A DNA stretch of 64,000 nt from NCBI GenBank assembly GCA_027924585.1, contig BSBM01001067.1, positions 4,858,501 through 4,922,500 on the forward strand. Reading direction: 5' to 3'. Below the pieces are notes generated by a model. It saw only the letters and a program-made list of their open reading frames with translations. It made no database searches and had not been told where the DNA came from. The stretch comes from Larix kaempferi (taxonomy: Eukaryota > Streptophyta > Pinopsida > Pinales > Pinaceae). Shown here piece by piece: positions 10,856-22,327 of this stretch (positions within the stretch are counted from its first letter, which is position 1; each line of letters opens with the position of its first letter). Made by a program: the position numbers and the translations under genes.

Positions 10856-12165
10856 ATCCCGCCCAAAAGAATAAAAAACAAAAAGATCACTGAAACACAG
10901 AGTAAAACAACATTTTGTACTTTTTATTGCTTTTATTTCGTTTTGTCCATGTTATTGGATCTCTTCCCCTGACTCACTTGATAAGCCCATATATGTACTG
11001 AATTTTAATCCTTCTCATATATGTCTTGGGTCCTTCATGTATCCGCATCCATAAGGGATTCAAGATGGATATGTATAGGAGCCATACGGGATAGGTCTTG
11101 GATGGGTTACCAAATCATATCCCACCTATAAAGAAAAAGAAAAAAACACTAAAGGTAAATAAATCAGCATTCACAACAATTTCAATTAGACACCTAAATC
11201 TAGCATTATACTTTCTTTGTGCCGTATAGCCACCCATCAACTACAGCTCCCTTTGTGAAAGGATTTTTATCGGGTACATGCATATCTGTTATTGGTCTGA
11301 AGATTTATCTGAAACTATTTTTCACTCTTGTTGCCCAAAAAGTATTAGATTCTGTAATAATGAGATAGTAGGCAAGTTCTAGTGTGTCTCTACTTGACCA
11401 TTGTTTCAGAATCATTTCACAACCTTACAAGTAATGCAAATTAAAACTGCATAAAGCAAAAAAATCGGATCAAGAAAAAATCGGGAAAAAATCGGCAAAT
11501 ACAAAAAATTAAATATATATAAATATTTTGCATTTAAAAAAAAAAATTCATAGATATTCAAAATAGCCATGTCCAGATACTACAAAATATCAATAGATGT
11601 CCAAAATATATCAATTCTCATCCATAAGATGAGTCCAGATAAGATCCCCATCCTGGATATAAAGTTTTTTTATTCGAAAAATATAATAAACATATTGCAC
11701 ATTAAATTTAATATTGAATTTTATCAATTTATAAACTAATATATATAAGTTTTTATTAATGTAAATATAAGTTTAAAAGTAATTAATAATATATGTAAGC
11801 ATTTATACAAATTCCAATAACTTAGTTATGCTAGATAACTAGCACATAAAATTGGCTATCAAATCCTTTATATATCCATCCATTTGCGATTAAGGTTTTT
11901 CATACTCTCAACAAACTTGGCATTCGCTGGACCAATGATAAACTCAACCTTACCTTGACCCATGATTCACAGAAATAAATTAATTAATTAAAATTAAAAC
12001 TTGGGCATTCCGCCTATTCTTTAGTGGGAAGAATGAGAAAATTCCGTGTATCATTCTTTCTATTCTCATTTCCACTGAACGAGAAAATTTTAAGACACAA
12101 CCCCGTCCTCACTAGTGGGGAATTGAGTTATTGGGTTATTTACTTTGAGGAAATCGGCCCAGCTG
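10856..12165. other. AT-rich intergenic DNA with AAAAATCGG words
   Basis: Around 11460-11505 the word AAAAATCGG recurs three times in a row-like array, followed by long A and AT runs. No gene is recognised. Similar A-rich sequence with AAAAATC words occurs near 59370-59500, upstream of a hAT remnant. The two may be related non-autonomous repeats, but no ends could be defined. Confidence 0.35.
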
Positions 12166-12169
12166 AGGA

Positions 12170-12305
12170 GGGATAAAACAGTTTCTCTGCCTATAAGTGG
12201 ATATTCCGTATTGCGTGGGCACACATTCGGACACATTCGGAATCAGCCACGGGATAAAACAGTTTCTCTGCCTATACGTGGATATTCCATATCGCTTGGG
12301 CACAT
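12170..12305. repeat. Two direct repeats, 81-bp period
   Basis: The sequence GGGATAAAACAGTTTCTCTG, running on for about 55 bases to TGGGCACA, occurs at 12170-12224 and again at 12251-12305 with about four differences. Between the copies is a shorter duplicated word (ACACATTCGG twice). It has no coding role. Confidence 0.9.
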
Positions 12306-12430
12306 AGTCCCATCTATATTCTTTGGCGGGAAGAGGCACTTTTTAAACTATTCCGAGACTTTCCATCCACTGGCTAATCGCATCCATCCAAAACCAGGTT
12401 TTAAATTTAAACTGAGCGCCGATTCAATTT

Positions 12431-12620
12431 GAGTCGCGAGTCAAACTCGCCAAACCGAGTCAGACTCGCCAAACCGAGTCAAAGTCGCGGTTTATACTCG
12501 ATCAAATGGTCCAAACTCGGTCAATGCAAGTTATACTCGGCCCGCGCTGAATCGGCTCGTTTTGTAGCCGATCCAAGTCAAACTCACGATCTTCCGAGTT
12601 TGACTTGCGAGTCTTGCTAC
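12431..12620. repeat. GAGTC/GACTC-rich tandem repeat
   Basis: A 19-base unit (GAGTCAAACTCGCCAAACC) occurs about two and a half times from 12438. Degenerate GAGTC, ACTCG and CGAGT words then continue in both orientations to about 12620. The stretch is GC-richer than its surroundings. It may be the subterminal repeat of a DNA transposon, but no terminal inverted repeat was found. Confidence 0.65.
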
Positions 12621-12734
12621 ATTAAGTTTTTTTGACAACTAACTCTACTTCTCCATGGGTTCTGGTTTGGAATTAGCACCATACTTCAAAACAATTATGT
12701 GTATGATGTGCATTACTATATATGTCTCGTAACT

Positions 12735-12757
12735 ATATCATATCATATCATATCAAA
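12735..12757. repeat. (ATATC)n short array
   Basis: Four to five copies of the pentamer ATATC or ATCAT in register. Confidence 0.8.
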
Positions 12758-12813
12758 AATAATAATTAACAATGTATCCGTATCTGTCCCAATGACGCTA
12801 TAACTATTCATAA

Positions 12814-13040
12814 CTATGTTGCATGGGGATGCATCCCCACCTGAAAGACCAACATATCTGGCAATCTAATGTTTCCACGACCTTGGAACACCTCAAAGAC
12901 ATTGCAATTTTCTCTGGGATGTCATTGGTGACTTGGGAACATTTAGCCCATACCCGAGCCGTTCCAATCGAAAAAGCAGGAATATTCGCCACATCCCCTG
13001 AAAATTTGGGGACGCCAGGTTGTACCTTTTAACTGGGGCA
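12814..13040. mobile_element. Candidate small hAT-type MITE
   Basis: The left end CTATGTTGCATGGGG resembles the hAT end in this window (CTACGTTGTGGGG at 21583). It also matches the reverse complement of the right end of the element at 41318-42180 (CATGCAACATAG). The right side ends GGGGCAAC, an inverted GTTGCCCC. Internal CATCCCCTGAAAATTTGGGG recurs near 17813. I could not find a matching 8-bp target duplication, so the boundaries are tentative. Confidence 0.35.
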
Positions 13041-13929
13041 ACTTATGAAGGTTAAAAAAATAAAAAATAAAAATAAAGGTGCAATGCGGGCCCAGTGGGT
13101 AAATCCCTGAACACTAAAACCGTACTCTAATGCTTAGTCCTCTCAGCCACTTCTCATTCCTATCCTTCACTATAGCAGAGCCAACATACTTCCCTTACAC
13201 TCTGCCTGCAATTTCCCTTGAGTCACACTACAACTCACCCCAGGCAACCTATGACTGGCAAGTAACATCTTCTCAGCTCTCCAGGAACAACACAACCTGC
13301 TCTCACGCCTTGTGACAGTTTTGACTTTTTGTTTTGTTTAAAATTTATGCACAGGCAATGAAAGTTAAGAAAGTACTTTTTTCCACCTGAATAGTTTGAA
13401 TTTGATGCATAGCATAGGCAAATGTTGTTTGACTGATTTATGTATTTATGTTGAATTGAACTACTCTACACGTGGAAGAATGCATCCCTTTTATTCTGAA
13501 TGTCTTGGATCTCTCATCTGAAAGAGGTTTAGTCTTAGATAAATGAAAAAGTTTTTTTCTTATCATAGACAAATTCAGTGATTCACCCTCTCTGAACAGG
13601 TTAAAAATTTAATGCGCACAATCATCTTGATGCATACATGAAAGTATAATGTTATGTTCAATTATATATTTAATGCAGAAAGTATTACCCTTTATTCTTT
13701 TTCAAATAGGGGAGACGAATCTTCGATCCGCACTAGTGATCTCACAAAATACCATAGCTATAAGCATAGGGGTCAGATTACACCTCCTTGTTCGTTAGCT
13801 TGCAGCCTTGTTCTAAATGTGAAGAATCACAAAGTTGTTTTGGGTAGTTGGGCATATTATTCAATCTCTGCCTGCACAACATTCTGGAGTTCATACATGA
13901 CATAAATGATAAATTGATGATTGACCTGT
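13041..13929. other. Unassigned non-coding region
   Basis: I see no conserved protein motifs or element ends, only short accidental frames. Confidence 0.35.
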
Positions 13930-15050
13930 TATCACACTTTTAGTAGCCGGGAGCTACTACCATTCTCCAGAGCATATTTCTTTCTTGAGCCAGTCCTTTA
14001 CATTGAGTTGAGCTTCATTGGAGATGATGATCAGTGATTCAGTTGACAGACAGCTACACTATCTAGAGCAGCAGCAACAGAGCCACCCATATCATTACTA
14101 AGTCCTCTTCATGACATTCGGAGGGACACATGTTCATGCCTTGGTTCACTTTAGCAGACCAGCGGAGCATCCAATTGTTGATGATTCTTCCTTGCCATGC
14201 AGTATCAGAGGGATTGCAGGATTAGTTGCAGATGAGTGAGCAGGTATATGGCATTGCTTGTATATATTTTTCTTATTGTATTGGTAGATGTGACTGGGCT
14301 AAGTAACATTGACATAGGTGATCGTATTCTTTTGGTTGTTTCAGTAGGATTGATGCTTGGAGTGGTTAATTGGTTTTTTGGTGTCATAGTCCTCAGTATA
14401 TGCTCATTATTAGGATTAGCCTTTATGTACAATTTAGATCATTTCCTATTATCTTTGGCACCACTATCACTTGTCTTTCCATCCATCCGTAACTCTGTTT
14501 GAAAATTTAATCTCCCTTGACTTGGACATGACTTGTGAACCTGAAGACCTTTCCCCCATTGTGACCTCCATGTTGTTTTGTGTCTCGGCTCTGAAGTGTG
14601 TGGCTATGTCTACAGTCCTGTTGATCTCTCTCGTCTTGCACCCAGGATGTTTGAGTGCAGTTTCAGTTGGCATAGTTCACCGGAAGTGTTTCCTGTAGCC
14701 TCGAAGCAAGTATTTCCTATCTGTGCAATGAAATGCGAATCTCAAAAGCATTGGTGCTTAAAGCTATATCAAAAAGAATGCAAAGTCGGTGAAATGAAAG
14801 TCAAAAGCATTGGAGCTTAAACGCTATATCAAAAAGAATGCAAAGTTATGAAATGTAAATGCATCATCAAAAAGAATGCCAAGAAATGAAATGCAAATAT
14901 CAAGTGCATTGGACCTTAAATGCTATATCAAAAAGAATGCAAATGAAAGTCAAATGAAAGTCAAATGAAAACTTGTAATGAAGAGCAATTGAATGTTCTG
15001 AAAACTTGCAAAGAAAGGCAAGTAAATGAAAAGGATCTTCATTAGAGTCT
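13930..15050. repeat. Dispersed repeat R1, copy 1
   Basis: This segment shares an ordered series of words with 52246-53290: TTATCACA with TAGTAGC and GG; GAGCCAGTCCTTTACATTGAG; AGCAGGTATATGG; GGCACCACT with a CATCCAT-like word; TGTTTNGTGTCTCGGCTCTGA; and an AATGAAATGAAA-rich tail. Divergence is high but collinear over about 1 kb. It encodes no recognised protein. A TATCAGAGG word near 14202 recalls a methionine-tRNA primer site, as does GATATCAGAGC in copy 2, so R1 could be an LTR-element leader. That is inference. Confidence 0.6.
14728..14975. repeat. Tandem repeat in the tail of R1
   Basis: Three to four units of about 65-75 bases, each with AGCATTGGNGCTTAAA, GCTATATCAAAAAGAATGC and AAATGAAA words. 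A different but analogous AATGAAAT-rich tandem repeat sits at the same place in R1 copy 2 (53130-53275). Confidence 0.8.
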
Positions 15051-16477
15051 ATAGGAGGCCTTCTAAGCACTTTACCCATTTGTGAAACACCTCCTTCCCC
15101 TAGTGTTTGCTTGTCCAACATATATCACTTTGGTTCCCCTGGATCCCTTGATCTCTGAAGGTGCATAAAGTCTATCCAAAAGTCAAACTCTCACTTGACC
15201 AAGCCTTGATTGACTCCATGTCACTTGAGATAGTGAGGAGTGATCTGTATTGTACATTTTGGATTGATATAAACTTGAGTATATGCTTTGAACTTCACTT
15301 TAACGATGCAACTACATCGAGTCGAAAGTCTTGCTTATGTGTTCTATGCTTTGATCACCCTTGTTAAATGTTGTCAATGCTTTTAGTCTGCTCTCAATAC
15401 ACTTAAGAAAAGGTTACTAATGCCTTTTGAATGCAGATACCTTCAGTTTTGTGCTCATTCATGGTTTTTTTATCATTTTTGACTTGGTCAACCCTCTTGA
15501 CTTGGTCAACAGGAAGGGCCCGTAGCCAAATGTTACTACAGGTGTTCGAACGATTATCTTAGTGCCTTTGGAGGCCAACCAAATGATTCCATGCTTCAGT
15601 TCATAAAAAGTGGCCCATTATCCATATTTGTATAGAGTCAACAAACCAGCTTTTAAATAAAATAAAGATGGAATTTCTTCACAAAGTTTATCACAGGTTG
15701 CTCCATGGTGTATTTGTAGTCATCTATAAGTGGATTTGATGCTTATGAGTCCACAGGTGTAGTCAGATATTTATTTTGGACAAGGGGAGAAGTCATTTTT
15801 GGCATTTTGATTATTTACAAAAGATTTCAGCAGTTTATTCAGTTTATTAAAGTGACCAAGGTATGGTAGGTAGAATGAAGGACTAGTGAATGGCAAAGTT
15901 ATGACTTGGGTTTTATCCATATGGCTCTAGAGATTTTTCAGACACTTGCATGGTTTATTATCTTCGTTTGGCATCATGAGCTTCATTTCTCCCCCAAGGG
16001 AGCGTCTTCTCCTAGAGAGGGCGACTTCTATTGTTGGTGTACTTTATGTTTCTTCATTCTACCATGTAAAAAATGTTGTAAAGTCACTAGGAGGCAAGTT
16101 GTGGCCCCTAGGTGACTAATGTTATGTTATATCATGTTTTATCATTACTTGGGCGTTAAAGGCAACTCGCTCACCTCTTTGTCTAGTTGATCCATGTATT
16201 AAGTGTGAGATATCATCTCCACCGTTGATCGTCACTACTGTATCTTTTAATCTCAACCGCTCATTCAAAAAGTGGTTAGGGATTTGGTCTCTCTCAAATC
16301 TATATAAGACAGATGACCCCTCATTGTAAAAGGGACTTTGGCTCTTGATTGAAGGCAATAGTTTAAATTGGTTTAATGGGCCAAACAATACTATCAAACA
16401 ATAATCAAGGTGGATGTTTTCAATATCAACTATTTGAACTCCACATTGCAATTTCATGATTGCCAATTGGATATTTA
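15051..16477. other. Unassigned region, possible LTR-like part near 16140-16480
   Basis: No coding trace was recognised. From about 16140 to 16480 the sequence has features common in plant LTRs: a TATATAAG TATA-like box at about 16302, and phrases such as CCGTTGATCG and TCTCAACCG. No TG...CA ends, primer site or polypurine tract could be placed. Confidence 0.3.
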
Positions 16478-16487
16478 AGCAATAAAC

Positions 16488-17722
16488 CTATGTCACCTAA
16501 CACAAGGACACGAGACACAAAGGACACGGGAATACGAGTATCCGACACAGACACGATGACCCTCAAAATTAGGACATGAAGGACACGTTATATCTATAGG
16601 CATATAGATCCAATTTTTTTTAGAAACTAGAAAATTTACAAATATTCAATAGAAATTAGAATCAATACACATTACACATTCACAAATCACAATGCATATG
16701 TCAATGATAAACTCATAGACTCATAGAATTTCTCATTAAGTCATCAAAATCAAAATGTTCTATTGCATAAGATGTCGGAACCATATTTCTCATTAAGTCA
16801 TCAAAATCAAAATGTATTACATAGATGTCAAATGCCACTGGCAAACACAAAAATGGGTAGATCAAGATGGAAGAATCTCTTCTATCGATAGTCCTCCTCC
16901 ATGCCTGAATCAACAAAATCATCATTGCTCTCTTCTTCATCGTCCTTTTCCACCGCCTCCCTGCCCATCCCTGGATCTGCATCTGCTAGTATGGAGGATG
17001 ACCCGTCCAGAGGATCACCATCATCAAAAGTGATAGACTCTAGCATTGGATCATTAAGATCCATGTTGGCTATTGCCAACTCAACATTGTTGTCCAAACC
17101 CATATCATCAGGAAAGTTAACACCCTATAGTTTTGATAAAACTTCCTAATCCAAGTGTTAAACTAAGGTAGAAAAAGCTTCCCATGCTTAATAAGTGATT
17201 TTGCTTGAGTGAAGGGGACATTTTTGCTAAGGTAATGACAGAGGAGTTCAACAATAAGCAGCACCAACATCAAAGTACATAGAGAGGTTGATGTGCTTGA
17301 TTAAATGCCAATCCCATAAGTCTGTTGAATTCTAAAGGGGATGTAAAATTCTACTTTTAGCATACAAAGTCCAATGAGGTTGGAACCACTCTCAAACATC
17401 CTTAAACAATTAATGGTAATGTTAAAAATTTAAGTAAAAGGATAGAAAATGAAAGATAAGAAGAATGTCTCGTTTACTTTAAGAATTTAATATTATCATT
17501 AATATTATTGACTTTAGAAGGGAGGCCTCTTTTCCGTCAAAACCATGTCTTGTTTTCAAGACATGGTGTGCGCAAGTCGGGACACAATGATGACAGTGTC
17601 AGACGTGTGTTTTGATTGTGTCCTCAAAAAGGACACGATCAAAACACGTGTCATCATCGTGTCTGTGTCGGATACAATGACATATGATACTTTGGCCTAA
17701 AAGGCCATGTTCGGTATCGTAG
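16488..17722. mobile_element. Non-autonomous hAT-like transposon with 8-bp target duplication
   Basis: Perfect 8-bp direct repeats CAATAAAC flank the element (16480-16487 and 17723-17730). The ends are imperfect inverted repeats: CTATGTCACC on the left, CTACGATACC on the right read outward. A 22-base perfect inverted repeat containing ATCCGACACAGACACGAT lies subterminally at both sides, and GGACACG or CGTGTCC words recur many times near each end. These are typical hAT traits (8-bp duplication, subterminal transposase-binding repeats). The internal minus-strand frame at 16882-17103 is acidic and could be a leftover transposase tail. A short direct repeat (TTTCTCATTAAGTCATC) occurs at 16728 and 16791. 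Confidence 0.7.
16882..17103 (-). pseudogene. Acidic open frame inside the hAT-like element
   Basis: A 73-codon minus-strand frame is rich in aspartate, glutamate and serine (for example FDDGDPLDGSSSILADADPG and KDDEEESNDDF). Acidic C-terminal tails are common in plant hAT transposases, and the frame lies inside an element with hAT-like ends. It may be the last part of an otherwise deleted transposase. No dimerisation-domain motif is visible upstream, so this stays a suggestion. Confidence 0.3.
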
Positions 17723-17730
17723 CAATAAAC

Positions 17731-18640
17731 TAGTTATGTTTCATCATTTATGTTTTTTAGGAATCCTCTATTTCTTTAATATATATATATTATTGCCATC
17801 CCATACCTGCCATCCCCTGAAAATTTTGGGGGTGTGCTCTACCCATTTTGGACACTTGTTTCCCTGTCCCTGCCATTCCCATTCTGGACACCACTGCAAC
17901 ATAAGAATTTCCATACAAGAAAATATAACCTTTATAAATGTTTTGTGGAATACACAGTTGTACCCACTAGGGACATTCCTAAAATGAGGTGGGAATATGG
18001 GGAAATCCCTATATAGGGGTACCCAAACCTTGGGAGCATACCCTCATGCTACACTGGTCAAAAAAAAGTGAGAACACCTAAGAATTAATTATTATTATTG
18101 TTGTTGTTGTTATTATTATAGAATGATTTACAATGCCATCCATGACAGTATATATACACATTGATTGGTCACGTGGCTGAATGGTCATGTGTCAATTCAT
18201 CATTATTATTATTATTATTCATGTTTATTACAAGATCAAACTCAGACAAGACTACTAAGACAACAGTGCACAATATCTTCTAATTGAACTAAACCCCTTA
18301 TTGGACCCAAGGGAAGGGGTCAAATATCTAAAGAAGTAATTCAGCGACTATTCCTAGAAACATTAAATTAGCAGTAAATAAAACCCAACACAGTGTTGCC
18401 TTTTTCATGAAACTTCTTGAAAGGCTATCCTCGTGTCAATAACACCAATACGAATTGTCATAAACAAAGATGTTTGTAATTTAGGTATAAAGTATTAGCC
18501 TATTTAATGGAAAAATAAAATAATTGACACCAACTATACATACAGCCTCCCCCAGGCAACTTTTTAATTTCTCATAATTGTTAGTACATGTACAAAGTTA
18601 AACCTAGGCACCTTTCCAATTAATAAAGTAAACTATAAAC
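17731..18640. other. Non-coding region with ATT/GTT microsatellites
   Basis: It contains a short AT run near 17779, a CATCCCCTGAAAATTTTGGGG word shared with 12990, an (ATT/GTT)n stretch at 18086-18120 and an (ATT)n stretch at 18203-18221. No genes were seen. Confidence 0.5.
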
Positions 18641-19678
18641 TGTTGATGTTTCAACAAGGTTACAGCATCGAGCAACATTCTGCAGATATTCTCCCAAAAA
18701 GGTCATGGGAAGTGACCAATGGTTGGTAGAGGATGGACCCTGGCATAGCCTTGATTAGTCATGAGAAGTGACTAAGAGTAAACAAGGCTCGAGATGTTTA
18801 CTCTAAGAAAGATTGCTCCAAGAAGGAAGCTTGAGGCCACATTGCACTCTCCGAGGAGTGATCTATTCCATATTAGAGTGAGTTGACTTGTTATTTTGAT
18901 AGGGGATTATATCCACTTGTGAAATATACAGGTCTAATCTAATGTTGAATTTGACATAGGCTCTAAGAAGTGTCTGGGACTTCTTAGAGTGGGGTCAAAT
19001 CAACATTAGAGCTGTATGGGTGAATTTGATTTGCATGTGAGGACATGTACATCAACAAGGATAACTTTTCTATGATGAAGAAATAACCAAGAAGTCAAGT
19101 CAACCATTGAAGAAGTCCCAGAAGAAAAATAAAGACAAGTCGGCCTGAAGATAAAATGAAAGTTGAGGACCAAAAGAACAAGTTGGCCCTAATGAAAGAA
19201 GACAAGTCAGCCCCACTAAGGAAAAAGTCAAGTGAACAGAGGAATATAAATAGAGTGCTCTCACACTTCATTTTCATCATCACAACACTCTCTCTTCTCT
19301 CTCCACTTCTGCGAACTTTTCAAGGAAGGCCTAGCAAAGGCAAGAAAATATTTTATGGGTTCTTATCATCTCTTGTGGTTCGCTATCTCTTCCTTGAGGT
19401 TCGCTAGGGTTTCTTGTCTAAGAAGGGCACACTCTTGTGCTTGCGTTTCATCTTCATGAATGGTATTGTACTTGAATTGGATTCATTTCTTCTAAGAAAA
19501 GTCGGCTAGGTTTTCTCCCTGTTGAGTTTCCCAGGATAAAATTGTGTGTCTCTTGTGCATGGTTATCTTTCAGTGATCCTTGTTTTATTTCCCCTACAAA
19601 TGAATGGTGATATTTCTTTCAAGTGTAACTGTGGGATGAAATATCTGAAAATTGTACTGCTAAGTTAAAAATTCAACA
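18641..19678 (+). repeat. 5' LTR of copia element C
   Basis: This 1,038-bp LTR starts TGTTGATG and ends ATTCAACA, so TGTTGA and TCAACA form perfect terminal inverted repeats. A TATA box (TATAAATAG) is at 19245, followed by a CT-rich stretch (CTCTCTCTTCTCTCTCC). It is immediately followed by a methionine-tRNA-type primer site. The 5 bases before it are TAAAC. No matching 3' LTR was found downstream in the window. Confidence 0.85.
19245..19253 (+). promoter_or_regulatory. TATA box in the LTR of element C
   Basis: TATAAATAG lies about 430 bases before the LTR end, a normal place for the U3 promoter of a copia LTR. It is followed within 35 bases by the CT-rich stretch where transcription would start. 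Confidence 0.6.
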
Positions 19679-19692
19679 TGGTATCAAAGACG
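19679..19692 (+). promoter_or_regulatory. Primer-binding site of element C
   Basis: TGGTATCAAAGACG directly abuts the LTR end. It matches the plant copia primer site complementary to initiator methionine tRNA (TGGTATCAGAGC) except for one base in the first ten. It would prime minus-strand DNA synthesis. Confidence 0.8.
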
Positions 19693-20058
19693 TACTAAAA
19701 GAAGCCATTGCCGATGACTGTTTCTGTCCTAATCTGGAAACTAGGGCTTCCGAGTTTAAACATTTCTTACCTCAGATTGGACTTTGAAATAGTGTTTTGG
19801 AGATCGCTCTGGTAGGGTCACTTATGTATGGAAACATATCTCAGTTTTGTGAAGATTTAGTTTTGACCTAATTCTTGCCGAAATTAGCGCTTTCAATTTT
19901 GGACCCTTCTGACCACACATTGGATTCGATCCTAGCATTCTGAAGGTCGCCTAAGAAGGCTGCATCTATCTGTGGAGGCAAATCTCAGTTTTGCCAAACT
20001 TCAGTTTTGACCTAATTCCTGCTAGGGTTTATGGGTTAGATTTCAGCTCTTTAACAAG

Positions 20059-20955
20059 ATGGTGTCTAGTCTCATGTAGAACACAGGTTGGATGGTACTT
20101 CAAATTTCAGATCCTAGAAGACCAGGATACTCTACATCTTGGATGAGAATGAGATCCAGGATTATGTAAAGAAAGATGTCTCAGAACCAGAAGATCCTGA
20201 GGAGAAAGCTAAACACAAGAAGAATGAAGCAAAGGCCAAGAGGATCCTAATAGATTATGTAAAAGTCCATTTGATTCCACATATTTCCAAGTTGAAGACT
20301 GCCAAAGCAATGTATGATGCATTAGTAGGATTGTTCGAAAGCAAAAACACTAGCAAGAAGCTAGCCCCGAGTAATCAACTAAGTTACATGACGATGACCA
20401 ATTCGGATTCAATTGCCACTTATTTTATGAAGGTCTCCCAGTTGAGAAATCAACTTAAAGCCATTGGGGACACCGTTGATGATGCGAAACTTGTTATGGT
20501 AACTCTTAATGGACTTCTCTCTTCGTGGGAGTTACTTTCCAAGAGTATTTGTCAAAGAGAAGCGTTACCCAAGTTTGATCGACTATGGGATGATTGTGTC
20601 CAAGAAGAAGCCAAAATATTGTACAAGAATGGTTTGCAGAAACCTCAAAATGAAGAAAATCAAGCTTTTGCAGCTCATGCAAGAAAAAGAAGAGGAAGAA
20701 GAAAGTTTGAGAAGAAGAAAAATACAAGTGATGGATGATCCCTAGTTCAAGGTCAAAGGAATAAGGATCATTCAAAAATAAGATGTTACCATTGTCAGAA
20801 ATTTGGTCACTATGCTTCTCAGTGTCCTCATAAGGAAAGGAAGAGAAAGCAGCATGCATCAATAGCCAATGGTCATGAGCCTCCACCAACGAAGACAAAA
20901 GAAGACAAACTTGATGAAATTGCTGATGATCTCCGGAAAGAATACTTTTTCTAGT
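20059..20955 (+). pseudogene. Ty1/copia gag of element C, broken
   Basis: Gag forms the particle that packages element RNA. Starting at the ATG at 20059, one frameshift near 20076 separates the start from the conserved EHRLDGTSNFRS segment. The tryptophan that follows is a TAG stop (20115-20117). From 20139 a long clean frame covers the gag core (NEAKAKRILIDYVKVHLIPHI, NQLSYMTMTNSDSIATYFMKVSQLRNQL) up to a TGA at 20736. Beyond that stop the same frame continues with a perfect zinc knuckle, C-X2-C-X4-H-X4-C (CYHCQKFGHYASQC, 20784-20825), to a TAG at 20953. No protease, integrase or reverse transcriptase follows. About 270 unexplained bases precede the hAT insertion. Confidence 0.85.
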
Positions 20956-21097
20956 GCATACAGATCGATGACAATGGCATCCTTGGAAGTCTTCTTGTAC
21001 TAAGTATGACTTCTACCAGAAGACATGAAGACCAAGGACGAAGTTTTCTGCAAGTTCTAGGAGTTCAGGACTTGACGAAGAAGAAGGTCAAAAATGT

Positions 21098-21808
21098 TGA
21101 GGACTTCAGTGATTTCTGCAAGGAGGCAGAGGTCAAGAGGGAGTCAACACAAAAAAAAGATAAGTATTTGATACTCTGTGCAATAAGATTTTATTGATGG
21201 ATAGCATAATTGTTTGAGTAGTATTAGTCTACGTTGCGGGGAAGCGCACCCCCCTCTGCTTCACTCCCAATTCGCATTCCCAAAGGAAGCGACCTCTGAA
21301 ACGCAATTCCTCATCACTTCCTCTTGGGAGCGTTTTTAGGAAGCGCGATTCCCTTAAAAAAAACGCTCCCTCTTTTTTTCGGGAACGCTTAGGGAGCAAT
21401 GAGGAAGCTTCGCTCCCGAAGTGATTCCTCATCGCTCCCTAAGCACTCCCGAGAGGACTTCAGTGATTTCTGCCAAGGAGGCAGAGGTCATGAGGGAGTC
21501 AACACAAAAAAAGATAAGTATTTGATACTGTGTGCAATAAGATTTTATTGATGGATAGCATAATTGTTTGAGTAGTACTAGTCTACGTTGTGGGGAAGCG
21601 CACCCCCCTCTGCTTCGCTCCCAATTCGCATTCCCAGAGGAAGCAACCTCTGAAACGCGATTCCTCATCGCTTCCTCTTGGGAGCTTTTTTAGGAAGCGC
21701 GATTCCCTTAAAAAAACGCTCCCTCTTTTTTTTCGAGAACGCTTAGGGAGCAATGAGGAAGCTTCGCTCCCGAAGCGATTCCTCATTGCTCCCTAAGCAC
21801 TCCCGAGA
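21098..21808. repeat. 354-bp tandem duplication across a host/hAT junction
   Basis: Two adjacent copies, 21098-21451 and 21452-21808, are nearly identical. Each contains about 130 bases of element C flank (GAGGACTTCAGTGATTTCTG to the target site) plus about 220 bases of the hAT left end (CTACGTTG to CACTCCCGAGAG). The first copy therefore carries a truncated hAT end, and the second leads into the complete hAT. Confidence 0.9.
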
Positions 21809-22169
21809 GCCAAAAAATGCTCCCGAAAACACTTCCTTGGTGCTTCAATGAGCTTGGGTGCACCAATTTTTTTTTTTTGCTTTTGGAACCAATGCATGGT
21901 TCCACTTGGGTTTTTTTTACTTGCTTAGAGTTCATTTGGGGGATATAAACACTCTTTCACTCATTTGCTCTCATTCTATTTCTCATTTCATGCATTTCAC
22001 TTCTCTTTGCTAGGGTTCTTGAGTGGGTTTGCTAGTTGTTTGAGAGCAAATTTGTGGGAGCTTGGAAGGGAGATTGAAGGGGAGATTGAAGGCTACTATT
22101 TGTGAGAGCTTGGAAGGGAGATTGAAGGCTTCCATAGAGACATTCAACCACCATTGGAGAGCTAAAAAG

Positions 22170-22294
22170 GTAAGCTCCAAACCCCACTCTTTGTTTGTTT
22201 TTGAAAAAAAAATCACTAAGTTAAAATTTTAAATCTTGCAATGTTCTCTTCTCCTACTCTTTCCCATTTCTTCTTCTCCATCATTCTATTGCAG
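22170..22294 (+). other. Probable 5' UTR intron of the hAT transposase gene
   Basis: A good donor (AAAAG|GTAAGC) and a pyrimidine-rich acceptor (TTCTATTGCAG|GC) bracket 125 bases. Splicing would place the first in-frame ATG at 22328, shortly after the junction. This is sequence-based inference. Confidence 0.5.
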
Positions 22295-22327
22295 GCAACA
22301 AGTGATTCTCATCTTGAGTCAAGAAGC

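Noticed and set aside
14205-14502. Hydrophobic frame near 14236-14502
   Set aside because: It lies inside dispersed repeat R1 and is not conserved in the second R1 copy.
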